64,000 nt of DNA, from NCBI GenBank assembly GCA_003148945.1, contig QGGY01000007.1, forward strand, positions 240,685 through 304,684. Direction: 5' to 3'. How positions within the stretch are numbered: position 1 is the stretch's first letter; each line of letters begins with the position of its first letter. The position numbers and the translations under genes are program-made. The notes under the pieces were generated by a model. That model did not search any database and was not told where the DNA came from. It was given only the letters and a program-made list of their open reading frames with translations. This DNA is from Murimonas intestini. GTDB lineage: Bacteria > Bacillota > Clostridia > Lachnospirales > Lachnospiraceae. Positions 1-9,164 of the stretch are shown piece after piece.

Positions 1-260
1 CTCAATGTAAGCGTATTCCCAAGCACCTCCCAAAAGTTATAGGAGTTAAAAAATGTAATAAAGTGTTTCAATCCCACCCAGGCGCTTCCCCAGATCCCCT
101 TTCTGGCGGAAAAATTCTTAAACGCGATCTGTATTCCTGCTATGGGCCAGTATCTGAATATAACCACTTGTATCATAGCGGGTAACAACAGCAAAAACAA
201 ATCCATATTCTTCCATTTATGCCTGGCCCTCACCACAGGATATTTTTTTCTTCCTTTCAT
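1..260 (-). CDS. ABC transporter permease, LplB-type (cut by window edge)
   Basis: The first 86 residues of a membrane permease are readable on the minus strand from an ATG at 258-260, preceded by a good ribosome binding site (AAAGGAGAGG). The frame stays open to base 1, so the C-terminus lies outside the window. After a basic start (MKGRKKYPVV) comes a hydrophobic segment around residues 20-38, then the stretch WPIAGIQIAFKNF and WVGLKHF, which are typical of LplB/YtcP-class sugar importer permeases; the other LplB-like permease here (50575-51522) has the comparable WVGLKHFEKLF. It is divergent from an AraC-type regulator at 531, its likely controller. Family call is firm; substrate unknown. 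Confidence 0.85.
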   Translation of the reverse strand, partial: MKGRKKYPVVRARHKWKNMDLFLLLLPAMIQVVIFRYWPIAGIQIAFKNFSARKGIWGSAWVGLKHFITFFNSYNFWEVLGNTLTL

Positions 261-354
261 GTCCCTCTCCTTTCCGAGCACTTATATGTATCTGTACCTT
301 CCTTCGCCGTCCTGCTGATTTCCCCCTGTACAGGCACTGCTTCGGTACACCCAC

Positions 355-383
355 ATTATCTTGCACATTATGCACAAAATCAA
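355..383 (-). promoter_or_regulatory. Predicted promoter of the edge permease operon
   Basis: On the minus strand TTGATT (378-383) and GATAAT (355-360) are separated by 17 nt, a good sigma-A-like match upstream of the permease ATG at 260. Two direct copies of CATTTCCGA (408-416 and 440-448, 32 bp apart) lie just upstream of the -35 and could be sites for the divergent AraC-type regulator. The promoter is a visual match; the operator role is inference. Confidence 0.5.
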
Positions 384-530
384 CGCGCAATTCCCATTTT
401 AAATTGACATTTCCGACATTTGCAGTTTCGGTTAATATGCATTTCCGATACCAAAACTTTCCTGCTTGCATTTATTTTTATGCATTATTATAATGATTCT
501 GTGGAACATCAATGGAAGGGGCGGGGAATT

Positions 531-2795
531 ATGGTGAAAAAATTTTTCGGAAACATGAGGTACAAATATAAATTATTGTTCAATCTTATAATCGTTTTTT
601 TTGTTCCCCTCATCTCTGCCAGTGTCTTTTTCCTCTCTAAGATCCAGGATGTGGAAAAAACAAATTACATAACTTCCTCCCAGCAGTTATTCCAGCAGTC
701 TTCTTACAATATGGGACTGATTTTTGAGGAGATACACAGGATCTCCACCCATCTGTTAAGCAACAAGGACCTGAAAGTCAAAAAACAGTCAATAACAACA
801 ACTGAAAAAATGGCTGTATGCTATGAAGTTGACAACTATATCCTCAACAGCAGCTACCTGACCGACATAGCTTTATATTCCCCGGCAGAAGATAAGCTCT
901 ACTTTTCCGCGGGCACAGCAAGCCCCTCACTTTATTTTGACCAGATATACCGGTATGCGAGTTTTGACAGCAGCGACTTTTATGAGCTGACTGACAGGCT
1001 TTCCCAGCCGGAGGGGTTGCCGGAACAGCCCTGTGCCATACATGCTTCCAGCCAGTCTTTTGTCACTGTCTTTATCCCTTTGGCAAACTCCTACTTCAGT
1101 ACTGCCATCTATACTATTCCGTCTGCAAATATCACACAGACAGAACAGGAGCTGCTTGAAGATTCACAGGATGTACTGGAAATCTACTATAATGGAATGC
1201 TTATCCACAGCAGTGCAGCCTCTGGCGGGGACTTTTCCCCAAAAAAGTCTGTTTATGAACAGGACTACCAGGAGGCGCTTCAGTCATACAAGACAGGAGA
1301 CCATCTGACCCTTGTCTATTCCGCGCCGGACTCTCTTGTCCAGATCGTGCTGGAACGGAACCTGGCGTCTCTGAACCAGTCAGTGAAAAATATAAGCCTG
1401 CTCTATGTGATCCTTCTGGCAGCTTTCTCACTCATAGGCTGCGGGATCATCGTGCTGTTCTGGCGGGACAGCTACCGCCCCATAGCGGAGGTGCTGCACT
1501 ACACCGGCTCAGAGCCTGAGCAGACAAAGATAAATGAATTTGACCGTGTTAAGAACACATTGATCACTATTAAAAATGAACAGGAGAAATTAAATCAGAA
1601 TCTCGAGACGTCCCTCCCTGCATACAGAAAGTCTCTGCTGACTGCACTGATCAAGGATGAATTTGATTCATTGGAGGAATTTAATGAGAAAGGAAAATTT
1701 GCTGACCTTTACCTGCACGGCCGCTATTTATTTATACTGGCCACATCGATCGTGGACTCCAGCCAGAACGGGCTGACGAAAAAAACAGCGATCCTGGAAG
1801 AGATCCTCAGCTATAGTGAAGAACACATGCCCTGCGGGATCATCTGTTATGGATTTGTTGACAAAATGAATGAAAAGATAATTTACGTAGCCTGCTCTGA
1901 CCGGGCCGAAGACGAGGAACTCCACAATAATCTGCTGGTCTTTTATAACAATCTCCACGAATACTTTGGGTTCGAACTGAATATGGGCTGCAGCAACCTC
2001 TGCGAAATGACGGCAGACCTGGGCAAATCCTATATGGAAGCTCTGACAGCCCTGGACTACAGGATCGTCTATGGATACGGCAAGATTATTTATTTCTCTC
2101 AAATCGGTGTTTCAGGCTATTCCCACAACTGGTACCCGGAAGAGATGACAAGGCAGTTTGAGATTGCTTTAAAAGCCAGAAATGACGAAAAGGTGCATAT
2201 GGTGCTGGACCAGATCATGGAATACCTGCACAGCAATAATACACCCGTATATGTAGCTAAATATGTCTGCTATGATCTGATGCGCATCCTGGCGGACTCA
2301 CTTGTGGTGGCCCAGTCCCTGCCTTACAAAAAGACCATCGGATATCACAATATTATGAATATTGCAAGGCTCACCTCTTTTGAGCAGATCACAGAGATAC
2401 TCCATCAAAATGTAAATTCCGTTCTCTCTGTCAGCATACGGGAACAAAATGAGACAGCAGACAGGGAACTGAAGCAGCAGCTGGAGCAATACATCAATCT
2501 TCACTATATGGACTGTAATTTCTCCATGACCTGCCTTGTAGATGAATTCCACGTATCGGAATCTACCATGCGCAAGACCTTTAAGTCTGTCATGAACATG
2601 ACCTTCATCGAATATCTGGCTGAGAAGCGCATAGAGAAAGCAAAGGAATTGCTGACTTCCACGAAACTCCCTCTGAGCAGCGTGGCACAGCAGGTGGGAT
2701 ACCTGGACACCTCATCCTTCATCCGCAGGTTCAAGCAGAAAACAGGGATGCCTCCCGGTGAATACAGAATGCTGAATGCCCAGGAGGATGAGTGA
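531..2795 (+). CDS. Membrane-anchored AraC-family transcriptional regulator
   Basis: A 754-aa one-component regulator. The start at 531 (MVKKFFGNM) is chosen because a purine-rich GGAAGGGGCGGGG precedes it; the upstream in-frame extension has no such site. A first membrane helix lies near residues 15-37 (LLFNLIIVFFVPLISASVFF) and a second near 295-320 (LLYVILLAAFSLIGCGIIVLF), enclosing a ~260-residue extracytoplasmic sensor region. A cytoplasmic middle region follows, then a C-terminal AraC-type double helix-turn-helix (from about residue 650; FHVSESTMRKTFK and VAQQVGYLDTSSFIRRFKQKTG). This resembles YesN-like regulators in which sensor and DNA-binding parts share one chain. It probably senses an extracellular sugar or its binding protein and controls the divergent permease operon. 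Confidence 0.88.
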   Translation: MVKKFFGNMRYKYKLLFNLIIVFFVPLISASVFFLSKIQDVEKTNYITSSQQLFQQSSYNMGLIFEEIHRISTHLLSNKDLKVKKQSITTTEKMAVCYEVDNYILNSSYLTDIALYSPAEDKLYFSAGTASPSLYFDQIYRYASFDSSDFYELTDRLSQPEGLPEQPCAIHASSQSFVTVFIPLANSYFSTAIYTIPSANITQTEQELLEDSQDVLEIYYNGMLIHSSAASGGDFSPKKSVYEQDYQEALQSYKTGDHLTLVYSAPDSLVQIVLERNLASLNQSVKNISLLYVILLAAFSLIGCGIIVLFWRDSYRPIAEVLHYTGSEPEQTKINEFDRVKNTLITIKNEQEKLNQNLETSLPAYRKSLLTALIKDEFDSLEEFNEKGKFADLYLHGRYLFILATSIVDSSQNGLTKKTAILEEILSYSEEHMPCGIICYGFVDKMNEKIIYVACSDRAEDEELHNNLLVFYNNLHEYFGFELNMGCSNLCEMTADLGKSYMEALTALDYRIVYGYGKIIYFSQIGVSGYSHNWYPEEMTRQFEIALKARNDEKVHMVLDQIMEYLHSNNTPVYVAKYVCYDLMRILADSLVVAQSLPYKKTIGYHNIMNIARLTSFEQITEILHQNVNSVLSVSIREQNETADRELKQQLEQYINLHYMDCNFSMTCLVDEFHVSESTMRKTFKSVMNMTFIEYLAEKRIEKAKELLTSTKLPLSSVAQQVGYLDTSSFIRRFKQKTGMPPGEYRMLNAQEDE

Positions 2796-2838
2796 GCCGG
2801 AAATGAATGAGCAGAGTATCTGATATAATTACAGCTAA

Positions 2839-2880
2839 AATGCTGCCCTCCGGAATACATTGTTTCCGGAGGGCAGCATT
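2839..2880 (-). terminator. Intrinsic terminator between convergent genes
   Basis: A perfect 16-bp inverted repeat (2839-2854 with 2865-2880) with a 10-nt loop lies between the AraC gene and the convergent M13 peptidase. On the minus strand it is followed by TTTT, so it best fits termination of the peptidase transcript; it may also serve the plus strand. Confidence 0.8.
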
Positions 2881-2901
2881 AAATTTACCTGGCCTTTTCT
2901 T

Positions 2902-5334
2902 TTACCATATATTGATTCTTTCATCTGCGGGCACATACATTCCATCGCCCTCACTGATACCATAAGTATCATAGAATTCCTGGAAATTAGACAGTACCCT
3001 GTTTACTCTAAGATTAGACGAGCTGTGCTCATCTGCATACGCAAGAGCTTCTGATCTCTCCCTGGTAGTAGATTTTTCCCAGGACCTGGCATAAGCCTGG
3101 AAGAATTTATCATAATCAGGGTTTTCTGATTTTTTAAGCACCTCAAGGGCACATGCTACTCCGCCGATATCTGCAATATTTTCACCGAGTGTATTTTTTC
3201 CGCTGATCTCAATTCCAGGAGCAGACTCCCAGCCGTCATAAAATGCCTCCGCCTTTCTGCAGAGCTCTTCAAATTTTGCATAGTCCTCATCAGTCCACCA
3301 TTGGCGCTCTTTTCCGTCTTTGTCATACCTGGCGCCATTATTGTCAAACGCATGGGTGATCTCATGGGCTATAACTGTACCTATACCTCCCAGATTCTCT
3401 TCCAGGGATGCATTCACATCATAGTTGGGGGCCTGCAGGATGGCCGCCGGGAAACACATGGTATTAGAAAATTGATCATAATACGCATTTACCATAGTGA
3501 GAGGCATGGCTATTTTTTCTCCCCTGTTATTCTGTCCGTCTTTTCTCTCCTCCTCCATCTTTGCCAGAGTGATCTTGGAAATTTCCACCTGATTCTGGAA
3601 AAAGTTATCTGTCAGTTTCAGATCACTTAAAGTATCCTCCCACTCATCGGGATAACCGATCAGAAAATTCATACTCTCCAGTTTTTCGATTGCATTTTTC
3701 TTAGTTTCCTCACCCATCCAGTCAAGCTTCTGGATCCTTTCCTTGTATACTTCAATGAATCCCTCTATCATTTCTTCTACATTCTGTTTTGCCTCAGGCG
3801 AAAAATGTTTTTCCACATACAGCCTGTCTATATATTCTCCAAGGGAATTTTCTACAAGGGCGCAGGCTATCTCTTCCGGAGTGCTGGTATCTTCTGCCTG
3901 GCCGATCGTTGCTTCATTATATTTATTATACGCCTGTCTGAAATCATCACTTAGATTCAGGTACTGCGCTGACAGAAGATTCAGCTTTACAGCTGTCTTT
4001 ATACCCGGCAGATACTCTCCGCCTTCCAGAAGCCGGCAGTATCCCTCGAATTCAGCAGGGCTCATAATGTTGATCTCTTCTGGCAGTTTCCCATCATTTC
4101 CTCTGATCACAGCTTCCACATCCACATGGGGCATCATCTGCTTTAGTTCCTCAGGGGACACTATTTTATTCATTTTTTCTGTATCCAGATAATCCTCCGG
4201 CTCGGGAACATTTTCATAATAGGCATTCAGAAACTTAAGATACTCTTCTAAATGCCGTTCAGCTTCTTCCTGAGTCTCACCGCCCAGCTTCAGCAGCGTA
4301 GCATAGAGTTCCATTAAAGCATCATAGTCCTTCCCTGATTTTGATTCCAGCTCTTCTTTCTGCAGAAGAGGCTGTATGGGACTCATAACTGTAGCCACAC
4401 TCTTCTTAGGATCCCTGAAATCTGTCATCCTCACAAAACCGAACATACCGCCGCTGGCGATCTCTTCTGCTGAAAGGACCTGAGAATCTGAAAGCTCCTC
4501 CACATTTCCTGCTGCGTCAATGGCGTCCAGGTACTTTCTTATGGGCTCTGCACCCAGTTTATTTCTTGTCTCAAAATCTGCTGCACTCTGATAAAAGGTC
4601 TTTATTTTCTGCTCCATGCTCCCTTCTTCATATCCGGAACCCTCTGCAATGCCTTTGATAATTTCGTTCACCTGATCCTGCACTTTTTTACTCAGGTCAT
4701 AGGTGCCGCCTGCATCTGTCTCCCCTGAAGGAATCTCTTTATTATCCAGGTTATCTTTATTTACGGTATTGTAAAAATCATCTTTCAGGTTGTTACCGAA
4801 GAGTGCATATATCCTTCTGACAATATGCTCTATTTCAGTGCTGCCCATCTCTTCTTCGGGATTCAGCTTTCCGTCTTCTGTACTCGTGAGGACACCGCCC
4901 CTCAGCAGATTTTCCACTTCACTTTTCGCATCCTTGGGTATATCTGAATAACCGGCGCCAGCATCACTGATCCTGGCATTATTGCCCTTAGGCTCAGGAA
5001 GGATGCCAAAGGCGCGGCTTATCATGACAAGGGCCTGTATACGGTTTATATTCTGATTCTCTGTCCCCTCATAGCCTTTTAATAATTCTTCTTTTGTAAC
5101 AGATGGATTGTAGTCATCTGCTGCTTTTGCAAGATACTCCGCAGCCTCTTCAATAGTCATTGGCTGTATTTTTCTGCTGTTTTCCTCTTCCTGCGCCCCC
5201 GCATCTTCTATCTGCTCAGCTCCATCTATCTGGCTGTCCGTGGCCTGTACCGCTGTGCTGCTTCCTGATAATACAAGTGACACTGCTGCTGCTATTGCCG
5301 CAAATCGCGCTAAATTTTTTTTCTTCAAAATCAT
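2902..5334 (-). CDS. M13 (neprilysin/PepO) metallopeptidase with SLH-like N-terminus
   Basis: An 810-aa secreted zinc endopeptidase. ATG 5334 is chosen over the upstream in-frame start because AAAGGAGAAG lies just before it; this gives MILKKKNLARFAAIAAAVSLVLSG with a classical signal peptide ending near residue 31. Residues about 75-185 read like an S-layer homology module (INRIQALVMISRAFGI, YSDIP, GGVLTSTEDGKLNPEEEM), suggesting attachment to the cell wall. The peptidase domain has the zinc motif HEITH near residue 657 and the second motif ENIAD near residue 717. It ends INIW, close to the C-terminal Trp signature of M13 enzymes. Likely cleaves extracellular peptides. It precedes no obvious partner; a terminator follows. 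SLH assignment is by pattern only. Confidence 0.9.
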   Translation of the reverse strand: MILKKKNLARFAAIAAAVSLVLSGSSTAVQATDSQIDGAEQIEDAGAQEEENSRKIQPMTIEEAAEYLAKAADDYNPSVTKEELLKGYEGTENQNINRIQALVMISRAFGILPEPKGNNARISDAGAGYSDIPKDAKSEVENLLRGGVLTSTEDGKLNPEEEMGSTEIEHIVRRIYALFGNNLKDDFYNTVNKDNLDNKEIPSGETDAGGTYDLSKKVQDQVNEIIKGIAEGSGYEEGSMEQKIKTFYQSAADFETRNKLGAEPIRKYLDAIDAAGNVEELSDSQVLSAEEIASGGMFGFVRMTDFRDPKKSVATVMSPIQPLLQKEELESKSGKDYDALMELYATLLKLGGETQEEAERHLEEYLKFLNAYYENVPEPEDYLDTEKMNKIVSPEELKQMMPHVDVEAVIRGNDGKLPEEINIMSPAEFEGYCRLLEGGEYLPGIKTAVKLNLLSAQYLNLSDDFRQAYNKYNEATIGQAEDTSTPEEIACALVENSLGEYIDRLYVEKHFSPEAKQNVEEMIEGFIEVYKERIQKLDWMGEETKKNAIEKLESMNFLIGYPDEWEDTLSDLKLTDNFFQNQVEISKITLAKMEEERKDGQNNRGEKIAMPLTMVNAYYDQFSNTMCFPAAILQAPNYDVNASLEENLGGIGTVIAHEITHAFDNNGARYDKDGKERQWWTDEDYAKFEELCRKAEAFYDGWESAPGIEISGKNTLGENIADIGGVACALEVLKKSENPDYDKFFQAYARSWEKSTTRERSEALAYADEHSSSNLRVNRVLSNFQEFYDTYGISEGDGMYVPADERINIW

Positions 5335-5459
5335 CTTCTCCTTTACCTGTCTATTTTTTATTATATTCCTAACCAAATTGATTACGGTATTTGTTTACGT
5401 GCCTATCATAACAAACAGAAAGTTAGAAGAAAGTTAGATTTTGAAGCTTTCAAAATTTT

Positions 5460-6614
5460 TTATTTTTCTGTTCCGGCAGTATTTACCGGAAGCTGTACCT
5501 CTACTGTAGTTCCTGCATCAGGCTCACTCTCAATCCGAATATCGCCCCTGCATCTTTCGACAATGAGTTTTACTATGGACATCCCCAGCCCGCTCCCCTG
5601 TATCTGCTGGGAACGGGACTTATCTGCCCTGTAGAACGGATCAAATACATATTTAATATCCTCAGGCTCCATTCCCACACCAGTATCTTTTATCTGAACA
5701 GTCACGGTCTGGTCTTTCTGTTCAGCCTTAACATATATCTCTCCGCCCTCTTTATTATATTTAATTGCATTTTCAATAATATTATAAAACATCCTGTACA
5801 GCAGCGTCTGACTTCCAATAATACTGGAATCACCGCACTGCATATATATGGAGACCTTTTTTTCCTCCGCCTTCCCCGCCAGCTGCTGAACGGCCGTCTC
5901 CAGAAGTTCCCCAAGTGAATTTGATTCAAACTCCTCCGCCAAACCTTCATCTGCCAGAAACATAAGGCTGTTCACGGTATTTATCAAACGGTCAAGGCTC
6001 TGCTCCATACCGTCTGTGACCTCCTCGTAATCTTCCAGTGAAGGCTCATCATCTATCTTTAATACCTGCAGCCCTGTCTTCATGACTGCCAGAGGCGTTT
6101 TTAACTCATGGGCTGCATTGGCTGCAAATCTCTTCTGGACCAGAAAGGATTCCTCCAGCCTGTCCATCATGCTGTTAAAGGATCTGGTCAGCTGGTCGAT
6201 CTCTTCTGTTGACGGCACTTTCTCCAGCCTTTTATGCAGATGCTTCTCATCAATGATGCGTATAGAGTCTGTCAGCCGGTACAGCGGCCTCAGCATTTTT
6301 CCGGTTATCCAGTATACGATCAGAAGTGAAACCGCTATTGTAACAAACATGACAACCAGCCCCTGAACTGAAAAGGAGATCATCATATCTGCAAAGGTAA
6401 CTTTATCCTCCTCAATCAATTCCGGGTCATAAATTGCCTCCGATGCAGCGATTTCCGGCAGCAGCTCTATAGACTCACCTTCATAGTCCTGCAGTAAGCC
6501 ATAATAATTGTTGGCAGAGTAAATAGAATTTACAGTCAGTATGATGCTGACCGCCACCAGCAGGATCCCCACCACAAGAGTGATCTGAAACTGCAGAGTC
6601 CTTATTTTTTTCAT
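5460..6614 (-). CDS. Sensor histidine kinase (HAMP, HisKA, HATPase)
   Basis: A 384-aa membrane kinase. Helices near residues 10-31 and 82-104 flank a short (~50-residue) extracytoplasmic loop, then HAMP (105-155), the phosphoacceptor H169 in AAHELKTPLAVMKTG, the N box NIIENAIKY, and the G boxes DTGVGM and GSGLGMSIVK. Its ATG overlaps the stop of the upstream response regulator by 4 nt (ATGA) with GGAGGAGAAGG before it, so the two are translationally coupled. The short sensor loop suggests detection of envelope stress, peptides or antimicrobials rather than a bulky sugar; that is inference. Confidence 0.93.
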   Translation of the reverse strand: MKKIRTLQFQITLVVGILLVAVSIILTVNSIYSANNYYGLLQDYEGESIELLPEIAASEAIYDPELIEEDKVTFADMMISFSVQGLVVMFVTIAVSLLIVYWITGKMLRPLYRLTDSIRIIDEKHLHKRLEKVPSTEEIDQLTRSFNSMMDRLEESFLVQKRFAANAAHELKTPLAVMKTGLQVLKIDDEPSLEDYEEVTDGMEQSLDRLINTVNSLMFLADEGLAEEFESNSLGELLETAVQQLAGKAEEKKVSIYMQCGDSSIIGSQTLLYRMFYNIIENAIKYNKEGGEIYVKAEQKDQTVTVQIKDTGVGMEPEDIKYVFDPFYRADKSRSQQIQGSGLGMSIVKLIVERCRGDIRIESEPDAGTTVEVQLPVNTAGTEK

Positions 6615-7300
6615 TCCTTCTCCTCCTGCACTTCCGATATCTTATAACCCAGTCCCCGCTGGTTAACAATATATCTCCCGGCCCCGCCTGCCCCATCCAG
6701 CTTCTTTTTTAATGAATGGATGTGGAATTTAAATGAATTTGAAAATAAGTCTGCGTCACTGTCCCACACATGTTCAATCAATTCCTCTGTACTGACCACA
6801 TTCCCCATATGGTTCAGCAGATATTCCAGCAGAGCATATTCCTTTTTCGTCAGCGCCACTTCTTCATCCTTCACATATACTGCTTTTGCCGCAGTATCCA
6901 GAGTCAGGCTGCCGCAGCGCAGCTTCACGTCCCTGACCCTGAATTCTCTTCTGAGCAGGCTCCTGATGCGGGCTTCCAGCTCTGCAAAGTCAAATGGTTT
7001 TGTCAGATAATCATTGCACCCCAGGTCCAGGCCGGCGATCTTATCCTCTACTGCATTCCTGGCGGACAGGACAAGTATCCTGAACTCTCCGTTTTTCTTT
7101 CTGATAGTTTCAAGGACTTCCATTCCATCCTTTTTAGGCAGGTTCAGATCCAGGATCATCAGATCATAATCATTGATTTCGTACATATCCATAGCCTCTT
7201 CCCCGTCATATGCACAGTCAACTGCATATCCCAGCTTCCGCAGGCCCTTTGCCAAAAATTTAGAAAGCATAACCTCATCTTCCACTAATAAAAGCTTCAT
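6611..7300 (-). CDS. OmpR/PhoB-type response regulator
   Basis: A 229-aa two-component regulator paired with the kinase downstream. The start at 7300 (MKLLLVEDE) is preferred because AAAGGAGCAGGAG precedes it; an in-frame ATG nine codons earlier lacks this. The receiver domain has the acidic pocket (EDE) and phosphoacceptor D51 in LMILDLNLPKKDG, then K in YLTKPF. The C-terminal winged helix contains LTKKEYALLEYLLNHMG and VNQRGLGYKI. It probably regulates its own locus or envelope functions; no target operator was identified. Confidence 0.93.
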   Translation of the reverse strand: MKLLLVEDEVMLSKFLAKGLRKLGYAVDCAYDGEEAMDMYEINDYDLMILDLNLPKKDGMEVLETIRKKNGEFRILVLSARNAVEDKIAGLDLGCNDYLTKPFDFAELEARIRSLLRREFRVRDVKLRCGSLTLDTAAKAVYVKDEEVALTKKEYALLEYLLNHMGNVVSTEELIEHVWDSDADLFSNSFKFHIHSLKKKLDGAGGAGRYIVNQRGLGYKISEVQEEKE

Positions 7301-7330
7301 GTCTCCTGCTCCTTTCCCCATATGCATATG

Positions 7331-7930
7331 TCATTCAAGCTGCTCCAGTTCTTCCATCATGGCATGCCTTCTGCCATATCTGGCCTTCCAGTCCTGCACG
7401 ATCATATCCACCCGTTCTTCTCCGCCCGGATAGCTCTTCATCTTCTTTAAATATTCCACCAGATGCCTGTATGTATTCCTGTCTGTGGCCGGCTCAGACC
7501 TCATCACTACATATTCCTCATACATCTGAAGGATCCGGGCGGGATAGTGTTCCCTCAGGAGAGGCTCATATCTGTCCAGCTGGCATATAATACCTGAATG
7601 ACGCAGTCCGTCCAGAATGCGTTCATACAAACCTTCCTCCGCATAATAAATGTAATTAGCCGAGTCATAAGGCGCACCGGCAAAGAGCTCTTCTCTTATT
7701 GCCTCCCACTCTGCCTCCTGTGATATGCTCTTTAATTCCCTGTACAGCTCCAGCTCCGGCCTGTGATGCAGCACATAATCAGTAAGCTCCCCCTTGTACT
7801 CTGCTTCTTCCCCGGACAGCCTGTACAGCTCTATCAGCCTTCGGCTGCATCTTGCCCATATCACAGGATAATCCCTGTTTTTGTCTCTGTATTCCTTCAG
7901 ACACCTAATCTCTTCATCCATCTCCATCAT
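7331..7930 (-). pseudogene. Fragment resembling the C-terminus of SWIM zinc-finger proteins
   Basis: About 199 aa of charged, helical sequence rich in Tyr, Glu and Arg. The end (LKKMKSYPGGEERVDMIVQDWKARYGRRHAMMEEL, given here as separate motifs KSYPGGEE, WKARYGRRHAMMEEL) resembles the C-terminal helical repeats of Firmicute SWIM zinc-finger proteins, which are normally several hundred residues long. No SWIM CxCxnCxH motif is present, no convincing ribosome binding site precedes the ATG at 7930 or the TTG at 7936, and a TGA stands just upstream. I therefore call it a truncated remnant; an expressed short helical protein cannot be excluded. It ends 30 nt before the response regulator. Confidence 0.5.
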
Positions 7931-8055
7931 CTGCAATCAGTCACTTTTCTTGTATTCAGCCGTCTCTTGAGCATGCTTGAAAAATGCTCCAGCATGCAGG
8001 TGTATCGGGCTTAGTTTCATTCTAACGGGTGAATCCATTGGTGTCAATCACTACT

Positions 8056-8103
8056 AAAAACAGAGAGTATGGACACCCTTGTGCCCTATACTCTCTGTTT
8101 TTA
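8056..8103 (-). terminator. Intrinsic terminator after the GH106-like operon
   Basis: The arms ACAGAGAGTAT and ATACTCTCTGT (8060-8070, 8087-8097) are flanked by A-runs on the left and T-runs on the right, so it can act on both strands. It lies 45 nt beyond the stop of the alcohol dehydrogenase, the last gene of the minus-strand operon. Confidence 0.8.
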
Positions 8104-8147
8104 TATACGCCTGAAGTCCTCAGATACTTCCTGATGATATATCATTT

Positions 8148-9161
8148 TCACATGACAACATTTACTTTCATATAGTTCCCCGGATTTTTTTCAATATCTC
8201 TTATAGCCTCCGGAGCCTCCTGCAGGCTGATGACTTTTGTCAGTATTTTCCCCGCGTCAACTTTGCCTGTATGTATCAGTTCAATAGCTTCCTCAAATTC
8301 ATTTGCACTTGTCCTCGCCCCCAGGATATCCACTTCTTTCTTTGTAATCGTCCCGGTCATGAGCGGTGTTTCGTTTTTCGGCCATCCGGTGAATGTAATA
8401 CGCCCGGCATTTGCCGCTATATCAAGAGACATCTGTATAGCTGCATTGGCTCCGGAGCATTCCATGACAAGCTCTGCCATCCTTCCGTCTGTATACCCGG
8501 CTGTCTTTGCTGCCACATCTTCTTTTCCTGACTGGATCGTGTATCTGACACCAAGACGCCTTGCCTCCTCCAGCCTTTCTTCCACTAAGTCAATCATAAT
8601 AGGCTCTGCGCCGTAAGCCAGCGCCCCCATTGCCGCCAGTATTCCTATTGGGCCTGCACCGATAATTGCCACGTGCTCTCCTTTTTTGAGTCTGCCCCTG
8701 TGTATTCCGTGAAGAGCAATGGTCAGCGGCTCCGCAATCGGGGCCAGTTCCCAGGGCATATCATCAGGAAGCTTCCAAAGCATATCTGCAGGATGTGTAA
8801 AATACTCTGACATCCCCCCGTCCACATGGACTCCCAGCACTTTCAGGTCCTCACAGCAGTTTGTCCTGCCCAGGGAACAAGGATAGCAGGCGCCGCAGTA
8901 CATATAAGGATCCACGATCACATGATCCCCTGCCTTTAAGCCTTTTTTATTTTCAGGGATGGATATGATCTCCCCCGCTATTTCATGTCCAATGATCCTG
9001 GGATATGTAACAAGAGGGTTAGTTCCCCTGAATGCCCCTATGTCGCTGCCGCATATGCCGGCAGACCTGACTTTTATCAGTGCCTCCCCCTGCCCCGGCG
9101 CTGGCTTCTCTGTATTTACACACGTTACATCCCATGGCTTTTCATATTTAATTGCTAACAT
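8148..9161 (-). CDS. Zinc-dependent medium-chain alcohol/polyol dehydrogenase
   Basis: A 337-aa MDR-family dehydrogenase. Residues CGSDIGAFRG and GHEIAGEI give the catalytic zinc site (Cys38, His/Glu near 59), and CGACYPCSLGRTNC the four-cysteine structural zinc site. The Rossmann turn is GAGPIGILAAMGA with an acidic residue at the end of the next strand (MIDLVEER), favouring NAD(H). It resembles sorbitol, threonine and sugar-acid 5-dehydrogenases, so the likely substrate is a sugar, polyol or sugar acid released by the neighbouring enzyme. Its start lies 3 nt after the GH106-like stop and it closes the operon. Exact substrate cannot be read from sequence. Confidence 0.85.
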   Translation of the reverse strand: MLAIKYEKPWDVTCVNTEKPAPGQGEALIKVRSAGICGSDIGAFRGTNPLVTYPRIIGHEIAGEIISIPENKKGLKAGDHVIVDPYMYCGACYPCSLGRTNCCEDLKVLGVHVDGGMSEYFTHPADMLWKLPDDMPWELAPIAEPLTIALHGIHRGRLKKGEHVAIIGAGPIGILAAMGALAYGAEPIMIDLVEERLEEARRLGVRYTIQSGKEDVAAKTAGYTDGRMAELVMECSGANAAIQMSLDIAANAGRITFTGWPKNETPLMTGTITKKEVDILGARTSANEFEEAIELIHTGKVDAGKILTKVISLQEAPEAIRDIEKNPGNYMKVNVVM

Positions 9162-9164
9162 TTC

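Noticed and set aside
217..471. 84-codon minus-strand frame at the left end
   Set aside because: It overlaps the start of the real permease (1-260) in a different frame and the promoter region; composition is not protein-like.
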